A DNA stretch of 41,438 nt from a bacterium. GTDB lineage: Bacteria; Patescibacteriota; Minisyncoccia; Phycocordibacterales; UBA2100. The notes under the pieces are model-generated. The model searched no databases. It was given only the letters and a program-made list of their open reading frames with translations, and was not told the origin of the DNA. This document shows positions 5,567 to 14,864 of this stretch, one piece after another; position 1 is the stretch's first letter, and every line of letters starts with the position of its first letter. A program made the translations under genes and the position numbers. The stretch spans positions 1 to 41,438 of the forward strand of contig JAUSJH010000013.1 of the NCBI GenBank assembly GCA_030647655.1, given 5' to 3'.

Positions 5567-8491
5567 ATGACCGATGTCCCGAAAAGTGAGACCGCAAAGC
5601 GTGCCGCCTCCACAAATGTTTCGGCGAGCCAAAGGGAGGAAGCGACTCTCGCGTTCTGGAAGGAGCGCGATATTTTCAAGAAATCGCTTGATAGATTAGC
5701 CCCGAATGGGGAGTACGTCTTTTATGACGGCCCTCCTTTTGCGACAGGCTTGCCGCACTACGGGCACATCGTTGCCTCTGTAATCAAGGACGTGGTGCCC
5801 CGCTTTTGGACCATGCGCGGCTACCACGTGCCACGTGTGTGGGGGTGGGATTGCCACGGGCTTCCGATAGAGAACATCGTCGAAAAGGAGCTCGGTTTCA
5901 AGCACAAGAAAGAGATACTGAAATATGGTATCGATAAATTCAACGAGACATGCCGTGCACGCGTCCTTACCTACGCATCAGAGTGGGAAAAGATAATCCC
6001 GCGCATCGGTAGGTGGGCGGATATGGAGCATGCATATCGCACGATGGACAAGCCGTTTATGGAATCGGTGTGGTGGGTATTCAAGCAGATATACGACAAA
6101 GGATTGGTGTACGAGGACTATCGCTCGATGCACATTTGTCCGCGCTGTGAGACGACACTCTCCCAACAGGAGGTAGCGGAAGGGTACAAGGACGTAAAAG
6201 ATATTGCGGTCACAGTGAAGTTTAAAGTCAAAAATCCCGAAAAAATCAGGTTGAAGGGCGACGTGTATTTGCTCGCATGGACTACGACACCGTGGACGTT
6301 GCCGGGGAACGTCGCCTTGGCAGTTGGGAAAGACATTTTATATAGCTTGATTGAGTTAGGCGGGGAGCACTACATTGCCTCGAGTGATGCAATAATTAAG
6401 CAGACAATTTTTCAGACAAATCCGTCCTACAAAGTCATCAAAAAAAGTATAAGAGGTTCCGATCTTGTTGGTCTAGAATACGAACCGCTGTTCGACTATT
6501 ACAATACGGACTCAAAGCTCAAGAACAGGAACAACGGTTGGAAAGTATACGCCGCGGATTTCATTACGACTGATACCGGAACGGAAATAGCGCACATGGC
6601 GCCGGCGTTCGGCGCGGACGATTGGGAACTCTCAAAGAGAGAAAATTTGCCGTTCGTACAGCATGTCAACATGGACGGCACGTTCAAGGCGGAGGTGAAA
6701 GACTTTGCGGGGATGGAAGTGAAACCCAATTCCGAAGACGATAAAATCCGGCTCGGAGCCGACATCGCAGTACTGAAATACTTGGACGAGCACAAACTGC
6801 TCTTCCGGAAAGAGAACATCACGCACCCATATCCGCACTGCTGGCGTTGCGACACACCGCTCCTCAATTATGCGACCTCGTCGTGGTTTGTCTCCGTCAC
6901 GAAAATAAAGAAAAATCTTCTCAAGAATGCGGAAGCGATCAATTGGTCGCCGGCACACATAAAGAAAGGAAGGTTTGGCGATTGGCTCGAAGGTGCGCGT
7001 GATTGGTCAATCTCTCGCCAGCGTTTCTGGGCGAGTGTCATTCCGATATGGCGCTGCGAGGCTTGCAAAAAGCAGCGCGTGTTCGGGAGTGCCACTGAGC
7101 TCGAAGTGGCGAGCGGCAAGGAAATAAATGACCTGCACAAGCACATCGTTGACGAGATCACCGTGCCCTGTGAATGTGGCTCAACCATGAGACGAATTCC
7201 CGATGTTCTCGATACGTGGTTCGATTCAGGCTCAATGCCCTATGGCGAAAAACACTACCCTTTTGAGAACAAGGAACGATTTGAGGCTGTATTTCCTGCA
7301 CAATTCATCGCCGAAGGGCTCGACCAAACACGTGCGTGGTTCTACTACTTGCATGTGCTCGGCGGCGCACTTTTCCAAAAGAATGCTTTCCAACATGTCA
7401 TCGTGAACGGCATTGTGCTTGCGGAAGATGGCAAGAAGATGGCGAAGAAACTCCAGAATTACCCTGACCCTATTGAAGTCATCGAGAAGTATGGTGCGGA
7501 CGCGCTCCGGCTTTACCTCCTCTCGTCGCCTGTTATGCAGGCAGAAAATCTAAGTTTTTCTGAAAGCGGAGTCGATGAGATCCTTAAAAAGAATATCAGG
7601 CGCCTCGGCAATGTACTCGCGTTCTACAAATTATACGAAGACAGCACTGGACGCGATTACAAGAGCGTGAATATTCTTGACCAGTGGATTCTTGCGCGAC
7701 TCGCGGCACTCATCGGCGAGACGACCGAAGGATACGAACAGTATCAGCTCGACAAAGCGGTTCGCCCGCTCGCACTTTTCGTAGACGACTTTTCGGTATG
7801 GTACGTGCGCCGTTCCCGCGAGCGTTTCAAAAAAGATGGAGATGATAAGAAAGCCGCGCTAGCTACATTGCGCTACGTGCTCCACACGCTTTCGCGCGTC
7901 ATAGCTCCCGCGATGCCGTTCTTTGCCGAGCACCTCTTTCAAGCGGTGCGCGAAGGTGAGGATGAGGAAAGCGTGCATCTCGCGACGTGGCCAGAAATGC
8001 CGAAATTCAATTTTGATCCAGTTGAAGTACTTGCAGCGATGTTGTTTGCAAGAAGCTTTGTGACCATGGCCTTGATGCAACGTTCCGATGCGGGTATCAA
8101 GGTTCGACAGCCACTCCCGAAATTAACAATTAAACATTCGGGGTCGGAGCCCTCTTGGTGGCAGTACATTGTTCCAATCATCGCGGATGAAGTAAATGTA
8201 AAAGAAATCACGTTGGAAAATTTGGGTCAGGACGCTCCGAGTGTTGTGCTCGACACGAACATCACATCCGAGTTGAAAGAAGAGGGAATCGTCCGCGATA
8301 CCATTCGCGAGATACAAGCGTATAGGAAGGCGCAGAACATGAAGCCGGGGGAATCCGCGACGTGGCGAAAAGAAATATCACCAGAGTACAGCGATATTAT
8401 TTTGAAGCACAAAGACCAAATTCAGCAGACAACTCATACAACGGTGGAACTCAGTCTAAAAAATTCTCCTACAGAGGCTGAATCTAACTGA
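5567..8491 (+). CDS. ileS: Isoleucyl-tRNA synthetase
   Basis: The class I synthetase of about 974 residues has the HIGH-type motif in FATGLPHYGHIVASVIKD, the WGWDCHGLPIE motif, the CP1 editing domain (LLAWTTTPWTLPGNVALAVG) and a zinc-type CPRC pair. The WFDSGSMPY and GLDQTRAWFYYLHVL motifs precede EDGKKMAKKLQNYPDP, where KMAKK stands at the KMSKS position. The C-terminal anticodon-binding domain follows. The track start (5498) would read through a terminator; ATG 5558, 5561 or 5567 are possible, and 5567 fits the local leaderless pattern. recO starts 3 nt after the stop, so the two are probably co-transcribed. Confidence 0.96.
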   Translation: MTDVPKSETAKRAASTNVSASQREEATLAFWKERDIFKKSLDRLAPNGEYVFYDGPPFATGLPHYGHIVASVIKDVVPRFWTMRGYHVPRVWGWDCHGLPIENIVEKELGFKHKKEILKYGIDKFNETCRARVLTYASEWEKIIPRIGRWADMEHAYRTMDKPFMESVWWVFKQIYDKGLVYEDYRSMHICPRCETTLSQQEVAEGYKDVKDIAVTVKFKVKNPEKIRLKGDVYLLAWTTTPWTLPGNVALAVGKDILYSLIELGGEHYIASSDAIIKQTIFQTNPSYKVIKKSIRGSDLVGLEYEPLFDYYNTDSKLKNRNNGWKVYAADFITTDTGTEIAHMAPAFGADDWELSKRENLPFVQHVNMDGTFKAEVKDFAGMEVKPNSEDDKIRLGADIAVLKYLDEHKLLFRKENITHPYPHCWRCDTPLLNYATSSWFVSVTKIKKNLLKNAEAINWSPAHIKKGRFGDWLEGARDWSISRQRFWASVIPIWRCEACKKQRVFGSATELEVASGKEINDLHKHIVDEITVPCECGSTMRRIPDVLDTWFDSGSMPYGEKHYPFENKERFEAVFPAQFIAEGLDQTRAWFYYLHVLGGALFQKNAFQHVIVNGIVLAEDGKKMAKKLQNYPDPIEVIEKYGADALRLYLLSSPVMQAENLSFSESGVDEILKKNIRRLGNVLAFYKLYEDSTGRDYKSVNILDQWILARLAALIGETTEGYEQYQLDKAVRPLALFVDDFSVWYVRRSRERFKKDGDDKKAALATLRYVLHTLSRVIAPAMPFFAEHLFQAVREGEDEESVHLATWPEMPKFNFDPVEVLAAMLFARSFVTMALMQRSDAGIKVRQPLPKLTIKHSGSEPSWWQYIVPIIADEVNVKEITLENLGQDAPSVVLDTNITSELKEEGIVRDTIREIQAYRKAQNMKPGESATWRKEISPEYSDIILKHKDQIQQTTHTTVELSLKNSPTEAESN

Positions 8492-8494
8492 CCC

Positions 8495-9067
8495 ATGTAC
8501 CAGAAATATCATACCGAGGCGCTCGTACTGGGGAATCGCGAAATGGGCGAGGCGGATAGGGTCATCGTACTTTTCACGCGAGACTTTGGACTCGTACGCG
8601 CCCGCGCCTCATCCATCCGCAAAGAGCATTCGAAGATGCGCTACTCGGTCCAAGATTATTCACGCGCGAAAGTTTCCCTCGTAAAAGGCAGGCGCGGGTG
8701 GCGGCTCGCGGGGGCGACCGCCGTCAAGTCTGCGACAGGGGAGCGAAAATGCATCGCTACTTTCGCGCGCATCGCAGAGCTCACCATTCGGCTCGTGCAT
8801 GGTGAAGAAAAGAACGACTATTTATTTGCCGTGCTCGCCGAAGCACACGACGCACTCATGCGCGAGCATGTAGAAGCAAGCGCCACTATCGAGATAGTCT
8901 GTGTTGCGCGCGTGCTCTATTCACTCGGGTATCTATCCGCTGAGGCACTGGAAACCGCGCTTTTTACGCATACCGCATACGACCGCGAGCACGTCATCGA
9001 AGCCGAGACGATGAAAGATAAACTTCTTTCCTCCATCAATAAAGCGATTGCAGAAACACACCTGTAA
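8495..9067 (+). CDS. recO: DNA repair protein RecO, short form
   Basis: The 190-residue protein begins with the RecO OB-fold N-terminus (HTEALVLGNREMGEADRVIVLFTRDFGLVRARASSIRK), followed by the helical C-terminal domain. RecO works with RecR to load RecA on SSB-coated single-stranded DNA. Many RecO proteins are about 240 residues and carry a four-cysteine zinc site in the C-terminal domain; here the C-terminal part is short and has no such cluster. It directly follows ileS with a 3-nt gap. ssb and recA are also in this window, but no recR or recF was seen. Confidence 0.88.
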   Translation: MYQKYHTEALVLGNREMGEADRVIVLFTRDFGLVRARASSIRKEHSKMRYSVQDYSRAKVSLVKGRRGWRLAGATAVKSATGERKCIATFARIAELTIRLVHGEEKNDYLFAVLAEAHDALMREHVEASATIEIVCVARVLYSLGYLSAEALETALFTHTAYDREHVIEAETMKDKLLSSINKAIAETHL

Positions 9068-9086
9068 GTGTAGGCTCTATATTATT

Positions 9087-9521
9087 ATGGTCACAATTGA
9101 ACGCGTCACATCCCCGGAGTCGGTAAAGTTAACAGATATTAATGAACTATTGCCACAGTTACATACTGACGCGACAGATCCGCGCGGAACGCAGGCTGAT
9201 TTGGACATAATCGCTTCAAACAAAAATACTATCTTTGTTGTCGCGAGAGACGGCTCGAAAATTATCGGAATGGCTACGGGCCATCTTGCAGTGAAATTCG
9301 GAAAGAAAATCGGATATGTGGAAGATGTTGTCGTGAGTGAAGCGTATAGAGGGCAAGGAATTGGACAAAAATTATTGGAACTTGTTATTAATGAAGCAAA
9401 GAAAGTCCAAACGAGGCAGCTTTATTTAACTAGCCGTGCCGGACGTACGGCGGCGAATTCGCTTTATCGGAAGGTCGGATTCGAGAAACGGGATACGAAT
9501 AATTACCGTCTGAAATTCTAG
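9087..9521 (+). CDS. GNAT-family N-acetyltransferase
   Basis: The 144-residue protein has a complete GNAT fold. Motif A is VEDVVVSEAYRGQGIGQKLL (the acetyl-CoA pyrophosphate loop RGQGIG), and the C-terminal motif B contains NSLYRKVGFEKRDTNNYR. The substrate cannot be told from sequence; side-chain, small-molecule and protein N-terminal acetylation are all possible. The track start (9048) overlaps recO; ATG 9087 gives a standard N-terminus (MVTIERV). An AT-rich CTATATTATT precedes the ATG, with no Shine-Dalgarno sequence. Confidence 0.9.
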   Translation: MVTIERVTSPESVKLTDINELLPQLHTDATDPRGTQADLDIIASNKNTIFVVARDGSKIIGMATGHLAVKFGKKIGYVEDVVVSEAYRGQGIGQKLLELVINEAKKVQTRQLYLTSRAGRTAANSLYRKVGFEKRDTNNYRLKF

Positions 9522-9542
9522 GCCAGAATGCTATCACCATCG

Positions 9543-9551
9543 TGATATAAT
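9543..9551 (+). promoter_or_regulatory. Extended -10 of a predicted leaderless promoter
   Basis: TGaTATAAT, a perfect extended -10, ends 6 nt before the ATG at 9558. No -35 is visible. Confidence 0.75.
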
Positions 9552-9557
9552 TTCGCG

Positions 9558-11588
9558 ATGGAGCCCTCGGAGCATGAGAAAGACAAAGTCGAGCGTCTGC
9601 GGCGGGCGATGTACAGCCGCTCGCTTTCCGGCAAGATCCATGACCGCGAGCGTCGCCCCCTAGAGCAGCAAAACCCCATAGTCGGTAATGAATTTGTCGC
9701 ACCGGAGGAAAGGATTGCGGGTGTCGTCGTGGCACCGCGCGCGATAGGGCTTGCCCGCAAAGGCCTCTGGTGGCTTTTGGGCGGCGCGGTCGTCTTTTTC
9801 GTGGGCGCGACGGTGTTTTTCGGGTACTACTTTCTTTTCGGCGGTGGAAGCCTTGTGGCACCCCCGAGCAATATCGGGATTTCCGTCTCGGGGCCGCCGC
9901 AGATCGAGGGAGGCACTCCGACGGAGCTTCAAGTCGTCGTCAACAACCGGAACAAAGTACCACTCGAGCTCTCAGAGCTCGTCATCACGTATCCTGCCGG
10001 TACGCGATCGCCCACTGATTTTGCGACCGATCTTCCAAGCCAGCGCATACCACTCGGCACAATAGAATCTGGTGGCACCCGTCAAGGCACGGTCTCCGCG
10101 GTATTCGCGGGCAATGAGGGGGATCATGCGAATGTGAAAATAGAACTCGAATACCGGATAAGCGGCTCGAGTGCAATCTTTGCCGCATCTTCAGATTACA
10201 ACATCACATTCAATTCATCGCCTCTTTCGCTTGTGGTGCAAGGCAACAACGAAACCATCTCAGGGCAACCGGTCGAATTCACGGTCTCTATCGCATCGAA
10301 CGCAAATGCCCCGGTCAAAGACGTGCTCGTCGGTGCGCAGTACCCTTTTGGATTCAAACTCTCCTCTGCTTCTCCGGCGCCCTCGGCCGGAAGCAATTCA
10401 CTCTGGCAGATTGGAGACCTTGCGCCCGGGCAGAAGCGTGTCGTCACGATCCGCGGGACGCTCACCGGCGAGCAGGGCGATGATCGCGTTTTCCATTTCA
10501 CGGCGGGCACACGACGTAGCGAGACCTCGACGACCATAGAGACACAACTTGCGGACAATCTATTCCACGTCGCTATATCGAGGCCATTCCTCGGCCTCAC
10601 TGTTGCGGTGAACGGCGCCACGTCGTCCAACGTGGTACTTTCTCCTGGGAACAACGTTACCGTCCTGATTACGTGGAAAAACAATCTTCCCACGGCGATC
10701 ACGGATGCCGTTATCGTTGCCAAGCTCTCAGGATTCCCCATAGACGGGACGAGCGTGCACACGACGAATGGCTTCTACCGCTCCGCCGACGAGATAGTGC
10801 TCTGGGATAAAACGACCAGCGCAGGCCAACTCGCGAATCTAACCCCCGGCGCGCGTGGTTCTGTCGGTTTCTCGTTCCAAATGCCCAAAGGCGATGCATT
10901 GAAGATGTTCGTCAATCCTCGCCTCACCATCTCGGTGAATGCTGCAGGCAAGCGCGTGTCCGAAATCGGTGTTCCGGAGAACCTGCAGGCGAGTGTGACC
11001 CAGAAAATCTCTCTTGCAAGCGATTTTCAGCTTGAAGCGCAGGGTCTCTACTATGCGAATCCGTTTGGAAGCGTCGGGCCGATGCCACCCAAGGCAGGGA
11101 CGGAGACCACCTACGCACTTGTTTTCACAGTCACCAACACGACCAACAAGATATCGGATGCAAAAGTTACGGGGCACCTACCTCCTTATGTGCGGTGGGT
11201 GGGAATTTACAGTCCGTCTTCCGAAAATATCACGTTCAATCAGAATGACGGTACCGTGACGTGGAATCTTGGGAATGTGGAACCGGGGATAGGGCTGGGC
11301 GGCACGCCGCCGCGCCAAGCCGCTATAGCAATAGGATTTACACCGTCCACAAGCCAAATAGGCCAACAAGCACCGCTATTACAAGACATCGAATTATCGG
11401 GGATCGACCCATCCAAAATCGACGCTGCAAAAGCGGCAGATCCCAGCGCTCGAATTCCTCGCACGGTCCTCCAAACGGATTCCGACGTTACAACGAATCT
11501 TCTGCAAATCGCGAAAACATCCAAGGATGCCGCTACGGCCGGCACCGATCCAGGCTTCAGCACGGCGAATGCGACCGTGGTAAAGTAG
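9558..11588 (+). CDS. Membrane-anchored protein with DUF11-like beta-sandwich domains
   Basis: The 676-residue protein has a charged cytoplasmic N-terminus of about 70 residues, one membrane segment (LWWLLGGAVVFFVGATVFFGYYF, about 74-96), and a long extracytoplasmic part of Ig/DUF11-like repeats. Typical repeat phrases are VVVNNRNKVPLELSELVITYPAG, LWQIGDLAPGQKRVVTIRG and VTWNLGNVEPG, each beta-rich with the N-x-(G/A)-x-L-x-P-G turn. The Gly/Thr/Ala-rich end lacks a sortase motif. A role in the cell envelope or attachment is inferred from topology only. It is followed by glyS with a 7-nt gap. The start is fixed by TATAAT 6 nt upstream. Confidence 0.75.
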   Translation: MEPSEHEKDKVERLRRAMYSRSLSGKIHDRERRPLEQQNPIVGNEFVAPEERIAGVVVAPRAIGLARKGLWWLLGGAVVFFVGATVFFGYYFLFGGGSLVAPPSNIGISVSGPPQIEGGTPTELQVVVNNRNKVPLELSELVITYPAGTRSPTDFATDLPSQRIPLGTIESGGTRQGTVSAVFAGNEGDHANVKIELEYRISGSSAIFAASSDYNITFNSSPLSLVVQGNNETISGQPVEFTVSIASNANAPVKDVLVGAQYPFGFKLSSASPAPSAGSNSLWQIGDLAPGQKRVVTIRGTLTGEQGDDRVFHFTAGTRRSETSTTIETQLADNLFHVAISRPFLGLTVAVNGATSSNVVLSPGNNVTVLITWKNNLPTAITDAVIVAKLSGFPIDGTSVHTTNGFYRSADEIVLWDKTTSAGQLANLTPGARGSVGFSFQMPKGDALKMFVNPRLTISVNAAGKRVSEIGVPENLQASVTQKISLASDFQLEAQGLYYANPFGSVGPMPPKAGTETTYALVFTVTNTTNKISDAKVTGHLPPYVRWVGIYSPSSENITFNQNDGTVTWNLGNVEPGIGLGGTPPRQAAIAIGFTPSTSQIGQQAPLLQDIELSGIDPSKIDAAKAADPSARIPRTVLQTDSDVTTNLLQIAKTSKDAATAGTDPGFSTANATVVK

Positions 11589-11595
11589 TGGACCT

Positions 11596-12900
11596 ATGAC
11601 CGATGTGACGATGGAAAAGATAGTGTCACTCGCAAAACGGCGCGGGTTCATTTATCCCGGAAGTGAGATATATGGCGGGCTTTCCGGCACGTGGGATTAC
11701 GGCCCTTTAGGTGTTGAATTGAAAAATAATATAAAAAATCTCTGGTGGCGGATGTTCGTGCAGGAGCGCGACGACATGTGCGGACTCGACGCGGCGATAT
11801 TGATGAACGCACGTGCGTGGGAAGCGAGCGGACACGTATCAGGATTTTCCGACCCGCTTGTTGAGTGCAAAAAATGCAAGCACCGGTTTCGCTCGGATCA
11901 AGTCGAAGACAAATGTCCTGAATGCGGCGGTCATTTTGGAGAAGTGAGGCAATTCAACATGATGTTCAAGACGCATGCGGGCGCTACAGAAGAAGAGTCG
12001 TCGGTCTCATACCTGCGACCTGAGACTGCCGGTGGCATCTTTGTGAACTTCAAAAATATCGTTGACTCGTTCCACCCCAAGCTGCCGTTCGGTATCGCGC
12101 AGATAGGGAAAGCATTTAGAAATGAAATCGCGCCACGTGATTTTATATTTCGCGTGCGCGAAATGGAGCAGATGGAAATCGAGTATTTCGTACGACCGAA
12201 TGAATGGGAGGTAGCTTTTGAGGAGTGGCGGCAGAATATGCATGCGTTCAATGACGCCGTTGGCATCCCGCGCGACGCAGTGCATGAGCTCGAAGTGCCC
12301 GATGGTGAACGCGCGCACTACTCGAAGCGCACGATTGATTTCGAATTTGATTTTCCATTCGGTCGCAAAGAGCTGTACGGACTCGCATATCGAACTGATT
12401 TCGATCTCTCCGCGCACGCAAAAGCCTCAGGAGCCCCGCTTTCCATAATAGACAAAGAAGGTGAGCCGCCAATCGTGCCGCACGTCATCGAACCATCTTT
12501 CGGTGTAGACAGGACCATTCTTGCGATTCTCACTTCCGCCTATACGGAAGACGAGCTTGGAGGCGAGCCGCGCTTATATCTTAAGTTCAACAAAGCCGTC
12601 GCTCCTATCAAGGCGGCTGTTTTCCCGCTTCTTAAAAATAAGCCCGAGCTCGTCGCGAAAGCACGCGAAGTGTACTCCATGCTCAAGAAACAAATCCCGC
12701 AAATCATGTGGGACGACAACGGCAACATCGGCAAGCGCTACCGCCGGCAGGACGAAATCGGCACGCCCTATTGCATTACCATCGATTTCGATACTCTCGG
12801 CGAGGAGCCTGAATTGAAGGACACGGTAACTATCCGAGATCGGGATACAGGTGAACAGGAGCGTATTTCAATTGACAATCTACTGTCTCGCATAGCATAG
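11596..12900 (+). CDS. glyS: Glycyl-tRNA synthetase (class II, alpha2 type)
   Basis: The 434-residue enzyme charges tRNA-Gly. It has class II motif 1 around RGFIYPGSEIYGGLSGTWDYGPLG, a zinc-type insert (CKKCKHRF...CPECGGHFG), motif 2 in AQIGKAFRNEIAPRDFIFRVREMEQMEIEYF, and motif 3 in VIEPSFGVDRTILAIL. A C-terminal anticodon-binding domain follows. It is the eukaryote-like single-chain form, of ordinary size for this type. TAAAGT preceded by TGg ends 9 nt before the ATG, overlapping the stop codon of the previous gene, so it may have its own near-leaderless promoter. Confidence 0.97.
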   Translation: MTDVTMEKIVSLAKRRGFIYPGSEIYGGLSGTWDYGPLGVELKNNIKNLWWRMFVQERDDMCGLDAAILMNARAWEASGHVSGFSDPLVECKKCKHRFRSDQVEDKCPECGGHFGEVRQFNMMFKTHAGATEEESSVSYLRPETAGGIFVNFKNIVDSFHPKLPFGIAQIGKAFRNEIAPRDFIFRVREMEQMEIEYFVRPNEWEVAFEEWRQNMHAFNDAVGIPRDAVHELEVPDGERAHYSKRTIDFEFDFPFGRKELYGLAYRTDFDLSAHAKASGAPLSIIDKEGEPPIVPHVIEPSFGVDRTILAILTSAYTEDELGGEPRLYLKFNKAVAPIKAAVFPLLKNKPELVAKAREVYSMLKKQIPQIMWDDNGNIGKRYRRQDEIGTPYCITIDFDTLGEEPELKDTVTIRDRDTGEQERISIDNLLSRIA

Positions 12901-13021
12901 TGCGGTTAGAACAGAGAGAATATTGTTCGCCATAGCTCAAAGCCGCTCAAAATATGGGCGTTTTTCAGCTGTGGCGACAATAACGTTGCCCGCTAGCTCA
13001 GCATCCCAAGGGAGGGAATTG

Positions 13022-13558
13022 ATGAAAGGCAATCGCATAACGAGACTGCCCCTCTTCGGGGCTGAAGTTGTGGTGTCAGTGCCCCGTATTGGGTTCCGGC
13101 CTGAGATGTTGAAGGTTGGGAATAATAACATCGTCTTCATCGGATCGGCGTTCAATGATCTGCTGAAGACCGGCAGATTCCGTTCACAAACGAGCACGGC
13201 GACGCTGGTGCTTGCAGAAGTAACCACCATCACCCCCGAGTTCAACTGTCGACATCTGCCTCAAAAGGTGCGACCCGTTGATTTGGTCGATGTGGTCGCG
13301 TTAACCACTGACCCCGGTCGACCGCTCGCCGAACGTGGACCTCACGGCATACCGGTACAAGGAATGGGGTGGCTGATGACCGAACACCCCGAGTACGCCG
13401 GCGTCCTGCGTTACTGGCATCCCAACAGGAAAATCTTTATCCCTTCAAAAGGGGATGTCGATTACGGGCCGAATCCTGGCTGGGCATTCGAGGCCCTGAA
13501 GCGATCCGAAGGCGAACACTGTTTGAGCGGCATGAGATTCCTGTTCGGGTGGTTCTAG
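13022..13558 (+). CDS. Hypothetical protein, 178 residues
   Basis: I do not recognise this family. The start at 13022 is preferred to the track start 99 nt upstream because GGGAGG (13010-13015) lies 6 nt before it, a clear Shine-Dalgarno site. The protein has no membrane segment; it is rich in V, P, G and aromatic residues (HPEYAGVLRYWHPNRKIFIP) and looks like a compact beta-rich domain. It has 120 nt of non-coding DNA in front, with a weak CGCTC/GGGCG-TTTTT hairpin near 12944-12966 that could end glyS transcription, and a strong terminator behind, so it is a single-gene unit. Like the gene at 5120, its Shine-Dalgarno start sets it apart from the leaderless neighbours. Confidence 0.65.
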   Translation: MKGNRITRLPLFGAEVVVSVPRIGFRPEMLKVGNNNIVFIGSAFNDLLKTGRFRSQTSTATLVLAEVTTITPEFNCRHLPQKVRPVDLVDVVALTTDPGRPLAERGPHGIPVQGMGWLMTEHPEYAGVLRYWHPNRKIFIPSKGDVDYGPNPGWAFEALKRSEGEHCLSGMRFLFGWF

Positions 13559-13579
13559 AACCCTGCAGAGTCAAAGCCC

Positions 13580-13614
13580 TCCCGCGCGGGTATGTATCCG
13601 CGCGGACTTTTTTT
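13580..13614 (+). terminator. Intrinsic terminator
   Basis: TCCCGCGCGG pairs with CCGCGCGGA (one bulged C) followed by seven T residues. It lies within the N-terminal extension of the next ORF in the track and so argues against that start. Confidence 0.9.
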
Positions 13615-13626
13615 AGAAGGCTGTTG

Positions 13627-13635
13627 TGCTACGAT
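13627..13635 (+). promoter_or_regulatory. Extended -10 of a predicted leaderless permease promoter
   Basis: TGcTACGAT ends 7 nt before the ATG at 13643 and lies 12 nt after the preceding terminator. Confidence 0.55.
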
Positions 13636-13642
13636 GCGCCAT

Positions 13643-14704
13643 ATGGAGGACCGCCAGTTCAATATCTCTATAACGGCGGGGACCGTGCTCAAAACCGTCC
13701 TTATTTTGGTCGGTGCGTGGCTTTTATTCACGCTTCGCAGCATCGTTCTTGACGTCGTGACCGCCATCGTTATCGCCTCTGCTATCGAACCGGGGGTGAG
13801 AGCCCTCATGCGCAACAAAATTCCCCGTATTCCTGCGGTGATACTCATCTACCTGCTTCTTTTCAGCACGTTCTTTTGCCTCTTTTATTTCTTCTTTCCG
13901 TCAGTCCTCGAAGATTTTGCGGCATTCATCTCCTCCCTGCCGATATACCTCAATGCCTTCGGTCAAACGGGTGCATTTGATACGTATGCCAATATTTTGG
14001 GTATTCCTGCCCCTTCAGCTATCTCGGCTGTAGACATAATGGCGGACATACGAAGCGCATTCGATATCAGCGGCACGTTGGGCAACGCATTCAGCGCATT
14101 CGCGCGCATCTTCGGCGGTGTCTTTTCCTTCGTACTCATCGTTGTGTTCTCCTTTTATTTTGCTGTCATCGAGACGGGGGTGGATGATTTTCTCCGCGTT
14201 ATCGCTCCCAAAAGACATCAAAGCTACGTCATTGATCTCTGGAAACGCTCGCAACACAAAATCGGCCTCTGGATGCAGGGGCAACTCATCCTGGCCTTGA
14301 TCATGGGGGTTTTGGTCTATCTGGGGCTCACGATCATTGGCGTGAAGCACGCGCTTCTACTCGCCGTCATTGCAGCGTTGTTTGAGATAATCCCCGTCTT
14401 TGGACCTATCTTGGCGGCAGTCCCTGCGGTTATGATCGGGTTCGTGGATGGAGGTTTTGCGATCGGCGGTCTTGTCATTGCACTCTACGTTATTTTCCAA
14501 CAATTTGAGAATCACCTCATCTATCCTCTCGTCGTTACGCGCGTCGTCGGCGTGCCTCCGCTTCTTGTAATTCTCGCCCTCATCATGGGCGCCGAACTCG
14601 CAGGTTTCTTAGGCATCATTCTCTCCGTGCCTGTGGCGGCAACGATTCAGGAGCTTGCCCGAGATATCGAGAGTGGTCGCCTCGGGCGGCAGTTCGAAAG
14701 CTAA
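13643..14704 (+). CDS. AI-2E transporter family (PerM/YdiK-like) membrane protein
   Basis: The 353-residue protein shows the PF01594 pattern: two membrane segments near the N-terminus, a poorly hydrophobic middle (about 95-150), then a cluster of membrane helices with the typical IPVFGPILAAVPAVMIGFVDGG and QQFENHLIYPLVVTRVVGVPPLLVILALIMGAELAGFLG segments. Characterised members export autoinducer-2 or act as Na+/H+ antiporters; the substrate here is unknown. The ORF-track start (13592) would begin inside the preceding terminator, so ATG 13643 with its -10 box is chosen. Confidence 0.85.
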   Translation: MEDRQFNISITAGTVLKTVLILVGAWLLFTLRSIVLDVVTAIVIASAIEPGVRALMRNKIPRIPAVILIYLLLFSTFFCLFYFFFPSVLEDFAAFISSLPIYLNAFGQTGAFDTYANILGIPAPSAISAVDIMADIRSAFDISGTLGNAFSAFARIFGGVFSFVLIVVFSFYFAVIETGVDDFLRVIAPKRHQSYVIDLWKRSQHKIGLWMQGQLILALIMGVLVYLGLTIIGVKHALLLAVIAALFEIIPVFGPILAAVPAVMIGFVDGGFAIGGLVIALYVIFQQFENHLIYPLVVTRVVGVPPLLVILALIMGAELAGFLGIILSVPVAATIQELARDIESGRLGRQFES

Positions 14705-14849
14705 CACCAGGGCTAAGCCGTTCTATAGACGCAGCGCAGTGAGCAAGGAATGAAACATAAACTTCGGGCGAGCGGCTCGATTTCCTTCATCAATAAAAAG
14801 GTCATTGGTGTTCTCGGCTGACAGTACCACTTCGATGCCTTAGTGAATG

Positions 14850-14858
14850 TGATACAAT
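14850..14858 (+). promoter_or_regulatory. Extended -10 of a predicted leaderless promoter
   Basis: TGaTACAAT ends 6 nt before the ATG at 14865 of the LAGLIDADG gene. Confidence 0.7.
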
Positions 14859-14864
14859 AATCTC

